DNA of 64,000 nucleotides from Saccharicrinis sp963677245 (GTDB lineage Bacteria > Bacteroidota > Bacteroidia > Bacteroidales > Marinilabiliaceae): NCBI GenBank assembly GCA_963677245.1, contig OY781921.1:2356001-2420000 (forward strand). The letters run 5' to 3'. The position numbers and the translations under genes are program-made. Below are positions 8,338-17,916 of the stretch, piece after piece. Within the stretch, counting starts at the first letter, position 1. Every line of letters starts with the position of its first letter. The notes under the pieces were generated by a model. It was not told the origin of the DNA, did no database searches, and saw nothing but the letters and a program-made list of their open reading frames with translations.

Positions 8338-10434
8338 CTATTCTACAATAAACTCTACCTGATAAGTTTTAATCACTCCTTTATAATCAAACTCCACAAC
8401 TGCTACTTTTGAGTTTTCCTTTGCTTGTGTGATGGTTATTTTTACATCCTTACTACTTGCCGATGCTGATACCTTTGGTATTTCTGTTACATTTGCAGAT
8501 AGTTTATGCACTGCTTTATAAAGCTTATAATCCTTTATTCCGTTCTCATTGGTAGCCCTAACAGGTGTTTCGGGCAATTGAATTTCTTCTCCTTCTACAG
8601 AAATTGTTACCGTTGGTACAACTGAACGAATGACTTTTTTCTTTTTTGAGCTAAAACCTAATCCTACCAAATCACAAAGCCCCTCGGTATCTTCTCCGTC
8701 TGCCGTTAAAAAAACAGCGTGCTTTTTGTCAAGATGATCAACAAATTCAGAAACATCTATGGTATATTTTTTTGTTTCCTGAACGGAACTGTCGGGAACT
8801 GCAATTGTACCAATTTTTGTTCCTTTCCATACTTCATTGTCCCAAGGACCATCTAGCCAAACATTAATATTAAATGCTTTTTCTGTTTTGGGTGTAAGAA
8901 ACAAATTGAAAGAAGTGTTATTGCCTTTCTGGGTTCCTTCAAAAGCTTTCAACCCTTTGGTATCTTTTTTAAGGCCTCCAAAACCAAAATATTTATATCC
9001 AATAATATCCCCATTCTTTACATTGGTAATAAGCATATTATTGTCCCATATATCCCACGAATCCTGTTGACTGCCTTTGTTTGAAAGGTAACATGCATAT
9101 CCGGCAGAATAATATCGATATGGGTTCAATCCATAAATATGAAAGCCTTCGGAGGTCACTTCAGCACCATTATACACATGACCATCCTTAGCTTTTGCAT
9201 TCCAGCTATTGTTCTCTGTAAACGGGTCGAAAGCACGGATTTTTAACTCTCCTCCATCTGCCACAAGCTTTTCATCCCACTTGATACTTACCGGAGCAAC
9301 CATAGCCTGACGAGCATAACCAAAACTGCGGGGAGCCCTGTGGTAAAACACATACCATTGTTCGTTAATTAGTTCCAGGCTACCATGAGTATTGTGACCC
9401 GAATAGCTGGTAATCAACTTATCTCCATCTTTGCTCGGTACAGGTGCGCGTGAGTCAACCAAGACGCCTCCACTTTTCCATGGTCCCAATGGTGTATCGC
9501 CATATGCATATCGTAAAGTGGAATTGCTGCTACCTAAGCCATAATCTGGTCCTGAATAACCGCTATATACCCAAACATACTTATTGCCAATTTTACGTAT
9601 TGAAGCCGCCTCAAAAAAGTTAAACGCCCCTAAATCTTGTTCGGGATATACATAAGGATACTCCGTTCCTTCAGGATCATTTATCTCTCCATATCTTTTT
9701 CCTGCCGGGATAAAGTAATCTATCTTTTCTGTTCCTGAACGTAATGAATACATCGTATTTTGATCGAGCTCTCCAGCCTGAGAATGTTTGAATCCCCAAT
9801 AACCATAAGCTCTAAAACCAATTTCGTAATCAGGGTCGTTTTTATCCGTGATATATTCGATATACACTGCCGGGTCAAAACCCATTACACTACCGGGCAA
9901 AACTTTTTTACCATCATCGGTAACATTAATTGCTTTAAAAGGCCCATCCGGGCGATTACTTTTTGCAACCATGGGTATACGTCCATGTCCACGACTGTGA
10001 GGATATAAATAGTACTCTTTGGTTCCATCTTTTTTCACCAACTCCACCAAATCAGGAGCATACATCACATCCCACTGACCATCTACCTTATAAGAAAAAG
10101 CAGACCCTTCATCGCGCCATACAGACAAATCTTCTACTGCCGCCGACCAGATTCGGGTATCCAATCCACAATAACGTTCCGTCCTCACATCATGAGAACC
10201 CACAATATAAATGCGATATTTACCCGGATTATCAGGATCTTCAAATACACGGGGTTCACCATCGGGCAAATGCTCCCATAGTGGTAGGTAGGGATTACCG
10301 GCACCGCGATATGTATACTCTCCCGTATCTGACTGCTTATTATAATTCCCTGTACTATTTGTACAAAACGTACATGTAGCAAGCAGTAGTACAGTTGCTA
10401 GTTGCAATTTAATATTCAATAGTGCTTTTTTCAT
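8338..10434 (-). CDS. GH43 family glycosidase, lipoprotein
   Basis: Start chosen at ATG 10434 (MKKALLNIKLQ...), which gives a lipoprotein signal ending LLLATC/TFC; an upstream TTG at 10461 would add a non-hydrophobic extension. The 698-residue product has a GH43 five-bladed propeller at about 35-400. The expected acidic triad can be placed at EDPDNPGKY, GFDPAVYIE and NFFEAASIRK. The remaining ~300 residues form accessory beta-sandwich domains without a recognised family. GH43 enzymes of this size in Bacteroidota are usually arabinofuranosidases, xylosidases or galactosidases; the exact specificity cannot be read here. It lies directly behind another GH43 (start 27 bp after that gene's stop), so the two are co-transcribed. 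Probably surface or periplasmic, trimming xylan side chains. Confidence 0.82.
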   Translation of the reverse strand: MKKALLNIKLQLATVLLLATCTFCTNSTGNYNKQSDTGEYTYRGAGNPYLPLWEHLPDGEPRVFEDPDNPGKYRIYIVGSHDVRTERYCGLDTRIWSAAVEDLSVWRDEGSAFSYKVDGQWDVMYAPDLVELVKKDGTKEYYLYPHSRGHGRIPMVAKSNRPDGPFKAINVTDDGKKVLPGSVMGFDPAVYIEYITDKNDPDYEIGFRAYGYWGFKHSQAGELDQNTMYSLRSGTEKIDYFIPAGKRYGEINDPEGTEYPYVYPEQDLGAFNFFEAASIRKIGNKYVWVYSGYSGPDYGLGSSNSTLRYAYGDTPLGPWKSGGVLVDSRAPVPSKDGDKLITSYSGHNTHGSLELINEQWYVFYHRAPRSFGYARQAMVAPVSIKWDEKLVADGGELKIRAFDPFTENNSWNAKAKDGHVYNGAEVTSEGFHIYGLNPYRYYSAGYACYLSNKGSQQDSWDIWDNNMLITNVKNGDIIGYKYFGFGGLKKDTKGLKAFEGTQKGNNTSFNLFLTPKTEKAFNINVWLDGPWDNEVWKGTKIGTIAVPDSSVQETKKYTIDVSEFVDHLDKKHAVFLTADGEDTEGLCDLVGLGFSSKKKKVIRSVVPTVTISVEGEEIQLPETPVRATNENGIKDYKLYKAVHKLSANVTEIPKVSASASSKDVKITITQAKENSKVAVVEFDYKGVIKTYQVEFIVE

Positions 10435-10461
10435 TCTTTGATAGTTATTTTTTTTAAACAA

Positions 10462-12072
10462 TTACTTAATTCGATAATAATCGAAATCAACATAACCGCC
10501 GACCTCTTTGGTTGCATAATTAAATAATCCAAATCGGTAGCCCATAAAGTGTTTCGTAAAGGTGTATACCATTTGCATTGATTCTCCAATCCTACACCAC
10601 TCTTTTCCATTTAAACTATAATAAAAATCAGCTTTATCAGTTTCAAAATCACAATTCATTTTGAGATGGACATGATTTTGCATTAATGGAATCCTTTCTA
10701 TTTCTTCAAACTCGTCACTTATCGTATTTACCATTACTATACCTTTTTTTCCTTCTCCTCCATTATTATTGATGCTGGATTCATGCATCACTAAATATTT
10801 TTTCCCATTTTCATTTTTCACACCAACATAACCATACCTGTTTTGAAGTGCTATTAAACCTGCTACATCACCATTTTTCATATTGCTCACATCGATACAG
10901 GTTGCGGCAGTACTTTGAGGCCCCCAAGTACGTTGAGTAAGCATATTTCGGGCAAATTGAACATTTGTATCTATACGGCCAGTCGTAATCCGAAGTCGAC
11001 CAGGATTTTTAAGGATCGTCCAATTCTCATTATCGGGATTATGATTCCATTGCCATACTAATGGAAGTACTGGGTCGTTTGGCTCACGCTCAAATTCATC
11101 CGAAGCCACTATATCAGGAACCCCCTTTGCTTTATCGGATAAATCAAGATTTTTAGGAACCCTTCCATTAACCCCCAGAACAGGCCACTCATCTTCCCAC
11201 TTTACCGGAACCAGATATGGAATACGGCCAACTGCACCACGATCACCAAATAGCATGGCATACCAATCACCTTCAGGAGTATCAACAAGCCCACCCTGCG
11301 CTATGCCTTTATCCTGTAAAGCAATTCGTCCTTCATAAGGTCCTGTAATCTTTTCTGCACGGTGAACTATTACCGAACGAGACCAGCGACTTTTAGGTGA
11401 CGCAATGTTAAACAAATAATATTTCCCATTGGTTTTACATAATTGACAACCCTCACCTGGAAGACCTCCAATCTCATCTTCTCCAAAAACAGCGTTAACA
11501 TTATCAATCACTATCTGATCAATTCCGTTGGGCTTAATACCTGAAGCATCAGCAAGTAATTCAATTATTCTAATTTTTCCACTACCATATAACATATACA
11601 CTTTTCCATCATCGTCGAAGAAAAGTGAACTATCATGCAATACAGGTTTAAACGAAAAAGCCTCCCACTGTCCTTTATCAATATCACTAGTTCTGAAGAT
11701 ATGTGTTTTTCCAGATGTGGATGAAAAAGTAGAAACATAGAACATTCCATCATGGTAACGTAAGCTACTGGCCCATGAACCTTTACCATAAGCGTCCTGT
11801 CCATGGTCAAGATTCATTGCATCATTCTCGACTAAGCGATCATATGCATAACCAGCAATCTCCCAGTTTATCAAGTCTTTTGACTTCATAATAGGCAATC
11901 CCGGGCTCATGTGCATGGTGGTGCTACTCATATAATAAGTATCACCTACACGAATTGAACTGACATCAGGCACATCAGCCCAAATAATGGGGTTTGAAGC
12001 TTTTTGTGCTCTTACATTAATGATGCACATAAGCCATAAAATAATAAATGAATAAAATGACAAATTATTCAT
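10462..12072 (-). CDS. GH43 beta-xylosidase/arabinofuranosidase with concanavalin-like C-terminal domain
   Basis: The 536-residue protein has a signal peptide ending VRAQ. A GH43 propeller covers residues 25-330: WADVPDVSSIRVGDTYYM carries the general base Asp, SLFFDDDGKVYMLYGSG the pKa modulator, and GLPGEGCQLCKTNGKYYL the candidate acid Glu. Residues 340-536 form a beta-sandwich of the beta-xylosidase C-terminal type (DEFEREPNDPVLPLVWQWNH). This arrangement is typical of periplasmic enzymes that release xylose or arabinose from xylo-oligosaccharides. It sits 2 bp from the stop of GH95, so translation is likely coupled, and is followed closely by the second GH43. Confidence 0.85.
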   Translation of the reverse strand: MNNLSFYSFIILWLMCIINVRAQKASNPIIWADVPDVSSIRVGDTYYMSSTTMHMSPGLPIMKSKDLINWEIAGYAYDRLVENDAMNLDHGQDAYGKGSWASSLRYHDGMFYVSTFSSTSGKTHIFRTSDIDKGQWEAFSFKPVLHDSSLFFDDDGKVYMLYGSGKIRIIELLADASGIKPNGIDQIVIDNVNAVFGEDEIGGLPGEGCQLCKTNGKYYLFNIASPKSRWSRSVIVHRAEKITGPYEGRIALQDKGIAQGGLVDTPEGDWYAMLFGDRGAVGRIPYLVPVKWEDEWPVLGVNGRVPKNLDLSDKAKGVPDIVASDEFEREPNDPVLPLVWQWNHNPDNENWTILKNPGRLRITTGRIDTNVQFARNMLTQRTWGPQSTAATCIDVSNMKNGDVAGLIALQNRYGYVGVKNENGKKYLVMHESSINNNGGEGKKGIVMVNTISDEFEEIERIPLMQNHVHLKMNCDFETDKADFYYSLNGKEWCRIGESMQMVYTFTKHFMGYRFGLFNYATKEVGGYVDFDYYRIK

Positions 12073-12074
12073 GA

Positions 12075-14537
12075 CTATTGTATATTTACTTTTATGAGAT
12101 CCCCTATTTCGGTTCGTATATCATATTCATAAACCTCCTTAATTGTTGGCTCTTCTGCTGTCTTCTTTGAATGATTTAATACTTCAGAAGTATCCTGCAC
12201 AAAGAATAGAGGATTAGAATTATCTCCTTTAGATTCCTTAAGTCCATCGCCTTTAAGAGGAACATATGATCGGATGCGGCAATTTCCTCCTAAAGTAGAT
12301 TCAATGGTCGCTGTTTTCAGTTTTCCATCCTGCCAGTTTATATCTACTACAAAACCGCCTTGTGCCTTGATTCCCTTTATTTCTCCCTCATTCCAGGCGT
12401 CTGGTAAAGCAGGTAAAAGGTGAATAGCCCCATCGTGACTTTGCATTAACATTTCGGTGATACCGGAAGTACAACCAAAGTTTCCATCAATTTGGAAAGG
12501 AGGATGGGCATCGAAAAGGTTTGGATAGGTCCCTCCGCTGGCTGATGTTGAATTAATACTTGGGTCGACCAAGGTAAGCTGGTCGGTAATCAGTTTTAAA
12601 GCGTGATTACCATCTTGCAGGCGCGCCCAAAAGTTCACTTTCCAACCCATAGACCACCCTGTTGAAATATCACCTCGATGAACCAAGGTAGTTTTTACGG
12701 CATTAAATAATTCAGGTGTTCTATAAGGCGAAATCTGATTACTAGGATGTAATCCATACATATGAGAAATATGGCGATGTTTATCGTTCGGGTCGTCCCA
12801 ATCTTCCATCCACTCCTGCAATTGGCCAAAGTGGCCTATTTGCATTGGAGGCAGCCTGTCAAGAGTTGCTTGAAATTCCTTTCTTAGTTTTTTATCCACC
12901 TCTAATAGTTCGGCAGTCCTGATGGTTTTCGAAAACAGGTCGAATAGAATCTGTCTATCCATGGTTGCTCCCGCACAAACCGATGTACCGTGTCCGGCCG
13001 GCTTGTTTTCCGGTGAAATGGATGGACTTACGACCAACCAACCGTTCGTAGGTTCTTCGATTAGAAAATCCTGGTAAAAAGCACAGGCTGATTTTAGAAT
13101 AGGATAAACTGATTCAAGAAATTCCAAATCTCCACTGTATAAATATTTCTCCCATAAATGCTGCGAAAGCCATGCTCCTCCCATAGGCCACATACCCCAG
13201 AAAGCTCCATCTACCAGTCCACTAATGCGCCAAATATCTGTATTATGATGTACTACCCATCCATCGCATCCATACATATCTTTAGCCGTTTTCTTACCTG
13301 TTTCGGAGAGCTCCTTCACCATCTGAATCAGAGGCTCATGCATTTCCGACATATTACACTTTTCTGCTGGCCAATAGTTCATCTCAGTATTAATATTAAT
13401 GGTGTACTTACTGTCCCATGCAGGACTCGTACTACCATTCCATATACCTTGTAAATTGGCAGGTTGGCCACCAGGTTGCGACGAAGAAATCAACAAATAC
13501 CTGCCAAACTGATAATAAAGTGCTACCAACTCAGGGTCTTGTGTTTTAGAAAAATACTTGACTCTGGCATCAGTAGGAAAATTAGATGCTACAGAAGTTC
13601 CCAATTTAAAGCTAACACGATTGAATATCTTCTGATACGCCTCAATATGCCTTGTTTTTAAATCTTCGTATGATTTTGTTTCAGCCTGCTCAAGGTAGTT
13701 GGCACTTAACTCTGTTTCATTACCTGACAAGGTTTTATAGTCGACAAAGTTGGTAGCAATAGAAATAAGTATCACAACCTCATCAGCATCTTTTACCTGA
13801 ATTTTATTATCAACTACCGAAGTTGTACCTCCTGAATTTATAACCTTTGTTCGGGCATTAAATTTCACCTGTCCAACTACACCTTGATGTGTGCTCGATA
13901 AACCTGTCATCTCCAACGCAGAAGCATCTAATACCTTATCTGTCTTTTGTAAAGGTCCACTCAAATCTGCTGTAAAAGCAAGCATCCCTGGTTCGCTGGC
14001 CGTAAGTTTAACGACAATAACCTGGTCAGGTTTTGAAACAAAAACTTCACGTTTATAAGTAACCTTATCTACTTTATAACTCGTTGCAAAACATGCATTC
14101 TCTATATCCAGTTCCCTATGATAATCTGTATACTTTTTATGGTTCGGGAATGATAGCTTAAGATTACCCACTGTTTGATACTTAGCCCCATGGTTTTCTT
14201 TAGGCTTAATATTTTCATTCACCATCTTTTCAGCTTCCTTGTATTTTTCTTCGAAAATTAACTGACGAATCTGAGGAAGCGCATTTAATGCATCCGGATT
14301 ATCATTTCTTGACGGTCCGCCCGACCAAAAGGTATTTTCATTTAACTGGATATTTTCCATTTCAGGGTTACCATAAACCATAGCTCCCAACCTGCCATTT
14401 CCAATTGGTAATGCTTCGTTCCACTCTTTGGCAGGTTTATCGTACCATAGCTTAAGGTTCTCTTGGGCATAAGTTTTCTTCCAAAAACCCAAAACAATAC
14501 TATATATACCAATTATGAATACTGTCTTTTTAATCAT
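12075..14537 (-). CDS. GH95 alpha-L-fucosidase / alpha-L-galactosidase
   Basis: The 820-residue protein begins with a signal peptide (cleavage near TYAQ) and then the GH95 N-terminal signature LKLWYDKPAKEWNEALPIGN with NENTFWSGGPSRNDN. The (alpha/alpha)6 core follows, with GGQPANLQGIWN, NTEMNYWPAEKCN, GWSMGWKVNFWARLQDG and FQIDGNFGCTSGI, the usual catalytic-groove motifs. Length is normal for the family. GH95 members remove alpha-1,2-fucose, and some act on L-galactose. In complex xylan loci of gut Bacteroides a GH95 removes terminal L-galactose from cereal glucuronoarabinoxylan, so that activity is the better guess here. First gene of a three-gene minus-strand group, separated from GH115 by a hairpin. 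Confidence 0.88.
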   Translation of the reverse strand: MIKKTVFIIGIYSIVLGFWKKTYAQENLKLWYDKPAKEWNEALPIGNGRLGAMVYGNPEMENIQLNENTFWSGGPSRNDNPDALNALPQIRQLIFEEKYKEAEKMVNENIKPKENHGAKYQTVGNLKLSFPNHKKYTDYHRELDIENACFATSYKVDKVTYKREVFVSKPDQVIVVKLTASEPGMLAFTADLSGPLQKTDKVLDASALEMTGLSSTHQGVVGQVKFNARTKVINSGGTTSVVDNKIQVKDADEVVILISIATNFVDYKTLSGNETELSANYLEQAETKSYEDLKTRHIEAYQKIFNRVSFKLGTSVASNFPTDARVKYFSKTQDPELVALYYQFGRYLLISSSQPGGQPANLQGIWNGSTSPAWDSKYTININTEMNYWPAEKCNMSEMHEPLIQMVKELSETGKKTAKDMYGCDGWVVHHNTDIWRISGLVDGAFWGMWPMGGAWLSQHLWEKYLYSGDLEFLESVYPILKSACAFYQDFLIEEPTNGWLVVSPSISPENKPAGHGTSVCAGATMDRQILFDLFSKTIRTAELLEVDKKLRKEFQATLDRLPPMQIGHFGQLQEWMEDWDDPNDKHRHISHMYGLHPSNQISPYRTPELFNAVKTTLVHRGDISTGWSMGWKVNFWARLQDGNHALKLITDQLTLVDPSINSTSASGGTYPNLFDAHPPFQIDGNFGCTSGITEMLMQSHDGAIHLLPALPDAWNEGEIKGIKAQGGFVVDINWQDGKLKTATIESTLGGNCRIRSYVPLKGDGLKESKGDNSNPLFFVQDTSEVLNHSKKTAEEPTIKEVYEYDIRTEIGDLIKVNIQ

Positions 14538-14595
14538 ATCTACACGCTGGTTTTAAAATTTCACAAACACCTCAATATTGACTTTAGGATAAGAA

Positions 14596-14628
14596 TAAAA
14601 GCAGGCCTTATTACCAAACAAGGCCTAC
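14596..14628 (-). terminator. Hairpin between GH115 and GH95
   Basis: On the minus strand AGGCCTT (14626-14620) pairs perfectly with AAGGCCT (14609-14603), followed by GCTTTTATTCTT. It is either the GH115 terminator or a partial terminator tuning read-through into GH95 (start codon 14537). Confidence 0.7.
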
Positions 14629-14661
14629 TTTCTGATTTTCAATTATAATATAGGGGCAAAA

Positions 14662-17565
14662 CTACTCTATATACTTACTTTCTTCGGGGCCTAAATAACT
14701 TGGTTTTAAACCACCTGCATCAATTACAAACTTTTGAAAAACCACTCCAGGATCAATCATCCATACTTTTAGGGTATGAACTCCTGGTGCTAAATTTGCA
14801 TGTTTTGTGGTTTTAACTCTAACGTGATCCAACACTATTTTTTGCCACCAATCGGCATAATGCCATAATGGTTTTTCTTCGTTTTCGTTCATATTCACGA
14901 TTACAGGTACTTCATCATCAATGGAAACAGCAAACTTCAAACCTTCATCTTTCTTGAAATTAAGTGTCGGCGACAAATAGGTATTCAGCTTAATATCCGT
15001 AGAATCGAAAACGGTAAAGGTATATTCCAGGTATGGCGATTTTTTGTTTAACTCTTGCGAATCAATATTGGCAGGCTCTATGGTTACAGCCGATGAAGTA
15101 CGTCCCAAGTTAGGTATGGTAATCCAGCTCACCTTCTTTGAGTTAACTGCCTTCTCAAAATGGTCGGCTTCAAACGAAACCACTCCGTTATTCTCTATAA
15201 AACCTTTACATGTTGGCAATTCCGTTTTAATGGGTACTTCTACCGAACGTGTTCTTCCAGTCCCTGTAATCTTTAGTCTCCCTTTTGCTGTTCCTTTGGG
15301 CACATTATCCCAATCGATACTCACAAAAACTTTTAAGTCCTTCTCTACTTTACCGTTGGTTGATGACAGTTTAATCCAATTATCCTGTGTTTCTATTTTA
15401 TAATCTAAAGGAACATCACTGTCATTGGCAAACTCTATATAATACCGTTGGTCGTTTAATGGATCAAAAAACGGCAGGGTTCTTCCAAATATCTTTAAAT
15501 ATTCGGCTCTCCTACTTTTGTCGCCCTCAACTACATAACGTAAATAAGGAGCTGTAGCCGGATGAACTTTAGAAACAGGAGGCATTTTATTTAGTCTATG
15601 ATCATTCCATTTTGATTCCTTATTAGTAAAATCAATATGAGGTTGAGCCATCATATGATTCCACTTACCTTCTTTTATATCTTCGTGATAAATGCGCGAT
15701 AACTCTCTATCCCTGGCAAATAGTTCTTCTACTTTATTGGCATAATCATTTGCCGATATTCTGCCCTGGTCGGCATATAGTTTATTTTTACCTGCAGCCA
15801 CAATCATATCATATAAATTGCTGCAAGCCGCTACTGGATAATAAACAAGTTGGTAAAAAGCCGCTTTGTGCGCTTCGGGCAATGCATCATAAATATCCTG
15901 GGTACGCACCATTAAATTCTTATACTCCTCTACAACCCTGTCTGCTTCACGGTAGTTAACAAGGCTATAGGTTTCAGGCGTAATGGATTCTGGTGTACGA
16001 CGGCCATTGTATTTTGTGTATAACGAAAGTATCTCTCCAATTTTCTTAGCATGTTCCTGACCAAATTGCTGACTTGCCCATTTTGTATAATACTTTGGCA
16101 GGTCGTTATGCGAAATAGCCTCGGGGTTCCAGGCATAATCCATCCAAAAAGAGATGGGTAACTCCATCGGTTTTAAATCACCAACATTTACAATCCATAA
16201 ATCTTTTACTCCCCATTGGTAAGCCAGGTTCATTTGCTCCCAAACTTTCTCAATTTGCGTAACATTTAACCATTTATAGGATACTGGTCCTCCCACATAA
16301 TCAAAATGATAATACATTCCAAAACCACCTTTGCGGTCTAAATCCTTCTTTTTAGGCAGAATCTGAATATTACCCCAGTTATCATCACAGAAAAGAATTG
16401 TAATGTCATCATCTACACGCATACCTTTGTCGTAATAATCTTGCACCTCTTTATAAATAGCCCATACTTGCTGCCTCTCCGAAGCAGGTTTGCCTGTTTC
16501 TTCTTCTATAATTTTACGCTGGTCAGAAATGATTTTCTGCAATAAACCAACCGCAGTTTCTTCGCTCATGGCTTCATCGCCATCTCCACGCATACCCATG
16601 GTCACCACATTTTCATAAGGTATATTGTTTTTAAAACCGTTGCGCCAAAATTTCTGAAGCACTTCTTTGTTTTGTTCATAATTCCATTTGCCCTTTCCAT
16701 ATTTGTACCAATCGTTATGTGCACGCATCATAGGTTCATGGTGGCTGGTAGAAACAACTATGCCCATCTCGTCAGCCAAACGCACATTCTCAGGGTCGGC
16801 ATCAAAAAACGAAGTTGGTGGCCACATAGCCGGCCATATATAATTACCTTTTAATCGAAGAATCAGCTCAAACACCTTTTCGTAGAACTTGTGGTTATAC
16901 CCTCCAAAGTTTTCTTTAGCCCAATTGGTTAATGCAGGAGCTTCGTCGTTTAAAAAGATACCTCGATATTTTACCTTGGGTTCTCCCGGACTGTAATAAC
17001 CATCTTTAACAAACAATTCCTCTTTGGTTTGAATTGGTGCATCAGCCCACCAATACCATGGCGACACGCCTATTTGCGCAGATAAATCATACATTCCATA
17101 GATAGAGCCTCGTTTGTTGCTGCCAAATATCACTAAAGCCTGCTTCACTCCTGGCAATGGTTTAGTAACTGTTTGAATAGCATAACTATCCCATTTGCCA
17201 ACCACTTCTTTTGCATTTATCTTTTTATCGGCAATTAATTTATCTATTAGCGGATTTTTCCCCACCGTTCCAATAATAACAACAAAATCACCGTTTATAG
17301 CATCGTTTTTCAATGGACCTTTTACGCCGGTAACCTTTTCTATGTCAAGTTGTAATTGTTCTGCAACTTTTAACACACCTGGATAATCATCTGAACTCAC
17401 ATATAAAGGAGCTGGTTTATGTTTGCTTACAAGAGGAAAACTGTTCTTTTCAGGCTTTTGAAGTATATAATCATTTTGAGCATAAACGCCCATGCTCATC
17501 AATAATAAGACAAACATGAAAACATATTTAATGTCTACAAAGAGATACTTGAATTGATTTTTCAT
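14662..17565 (-). CDS. GH115 xylan alpha-1,2-(4-O-methyl)glucuronidase
   Basis: A 967-residue protein with a signal peptide (ends VYAQ, residue 30). Family features run in order: GMYDLSAQIGVSPWYWWAD (150-174), KYRGIFLNDEAPALTNWA (~200), RLKGNYIWPAMWPP (~240), GMRGDGDEAM (~330, an acidic loop in the active site), and WIVNVGDLKPMELPISFWMD (~460). A C-terminal beta-rich domain covers 760-967. GH115 enzymes remove (4-O-methyl)glucuronic acid from internal as well as terminal xylose residues of intact xylan, complementing the GH67 at 24192. Divergently transcribed from the GH43 at 17917. A degenerate second copy lies at 3490-4085. Confidence 0.92.
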   Translation of the reverse strand: MKNQFKYLFVDIKYVFMFVLLLMSMGVYAQNDYILQKPEKNSFPLVSKHKPAPLYVSSDDYPGVLKVAEQLQLDIEKVTGVKGPLKNDAINGDFVVIIGTVGKNPLIDKLIADKKINAKEVVGKWDSYAIQTVTKPLPGVKQALVIFGSNKRGSIYGMYDLSAQIGVSPWYWWADAPIQTKEELFVKDGYYSPGEPKVKYRGIFLNDEAPALTNWAKENFGGYNHKFYEKVFELILRLKGNYIWPAMWPPTSFFDADPENVRLADEMGIVVSTSHHEPMMRAHNDWYKYGKGKWNYEQNKEVLQKFWRNGFKNNIPYENVVTMGMRGDGDEAMSEETAVGLLQKIISDQRKIIEEETGKPASERQQVWAIYKEVQDYYDKGMRVDDDITILFCDDNWGNIQILPKKKDLDRKGGFGMYYHFDYVGGPVSYKWLNVTQIEKVWEQMNLAYQWGVKDLWIVNVGDLKPMELPISFWMDYAWNPEAISHNDLPKYYTKWASQQFGQEHAKKIGEILSLYTKYNGRRTPESITPETYSLVNYREADRVVEEYKNLMVRTQDIYDALPEAHKAAFYQLVYYPVAACSNLYDMIVAAGKNKLYADQGRISANDYANKVEELFARDRELSRIYHEDIKEGKWNHMMAQPHIDFTNKESKWNDHRLNKMPPVSKVHPATAPYLRYVVEGDKSRRAEYLKIFGRTLPFFDPLNDQRYYIEFANDSDVPLDYKIETQDNWIKLSSTNGKVEKDLKVFVSIDWDNVPKGTAKGRLKITGTGRTRSVEVPIKTELPTCKGFIENNGVVSFEADHFEKAVNSKKVSWITIPNLGRTSSAVTIEPANIDSQELNKKSPYLEYTFTVFDSTDIKLNTYLSPTLNFKKDEGLKFAVSIDDEVPVIVNMNENEEKPLWHYADWWQKIVLDHVRVKTTKHANLAPGVHTLKVWMIDPGVVFQKFVIDAGGLKPSYLGPEESKYIE

Positions 17566-17916
17566 TTGGAATATGATATATGATTTAACATTCAGTTTTA
17601 TATTCTCTCTATTAAGAGTCTGTATTTTGTCTATTTACAAATGAAGTGCTTACACCATTAAATAAGGTCGAAATTTTCAGATAAGAAGAGTTTATTTTTT
17701 CTGCCGCAAATATTTATCGAAACCCGCATTGCTAATAGATAAACAATTCTACGAATTACAGAAATTCACTCCCTATATCTAAAAATATCACCTTCATTTT
17801 GTCCTATTCTACCTTAATTTGATATGAACTTTTTAACACCAAATCGGACTTGTTAGGAAGGATAAAAATCAGTTTCTGGGTATAATATATCCACCGCATT
17901 TTATCAAAAATCAAAA
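17566..17916. promoter_or_regulatory. Divergent promoter region between GH115 and GH43
   Basis: This 351-bp gap must hold promoters for both arms of the xylan locus. Visible elements are TTGTCC followed 33 nt later by an AAC on the plus strand (17799-17837), ATATCACCTTCA at 17785-17796 (an identical 12-mer lies just before the AraC regulator start at 58551), and TTAGGAAGGATAA nearer the GH43 start. No convincing TAnnTTTG box was found for either gene, so start sites remain open. Confidence 0.4.
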
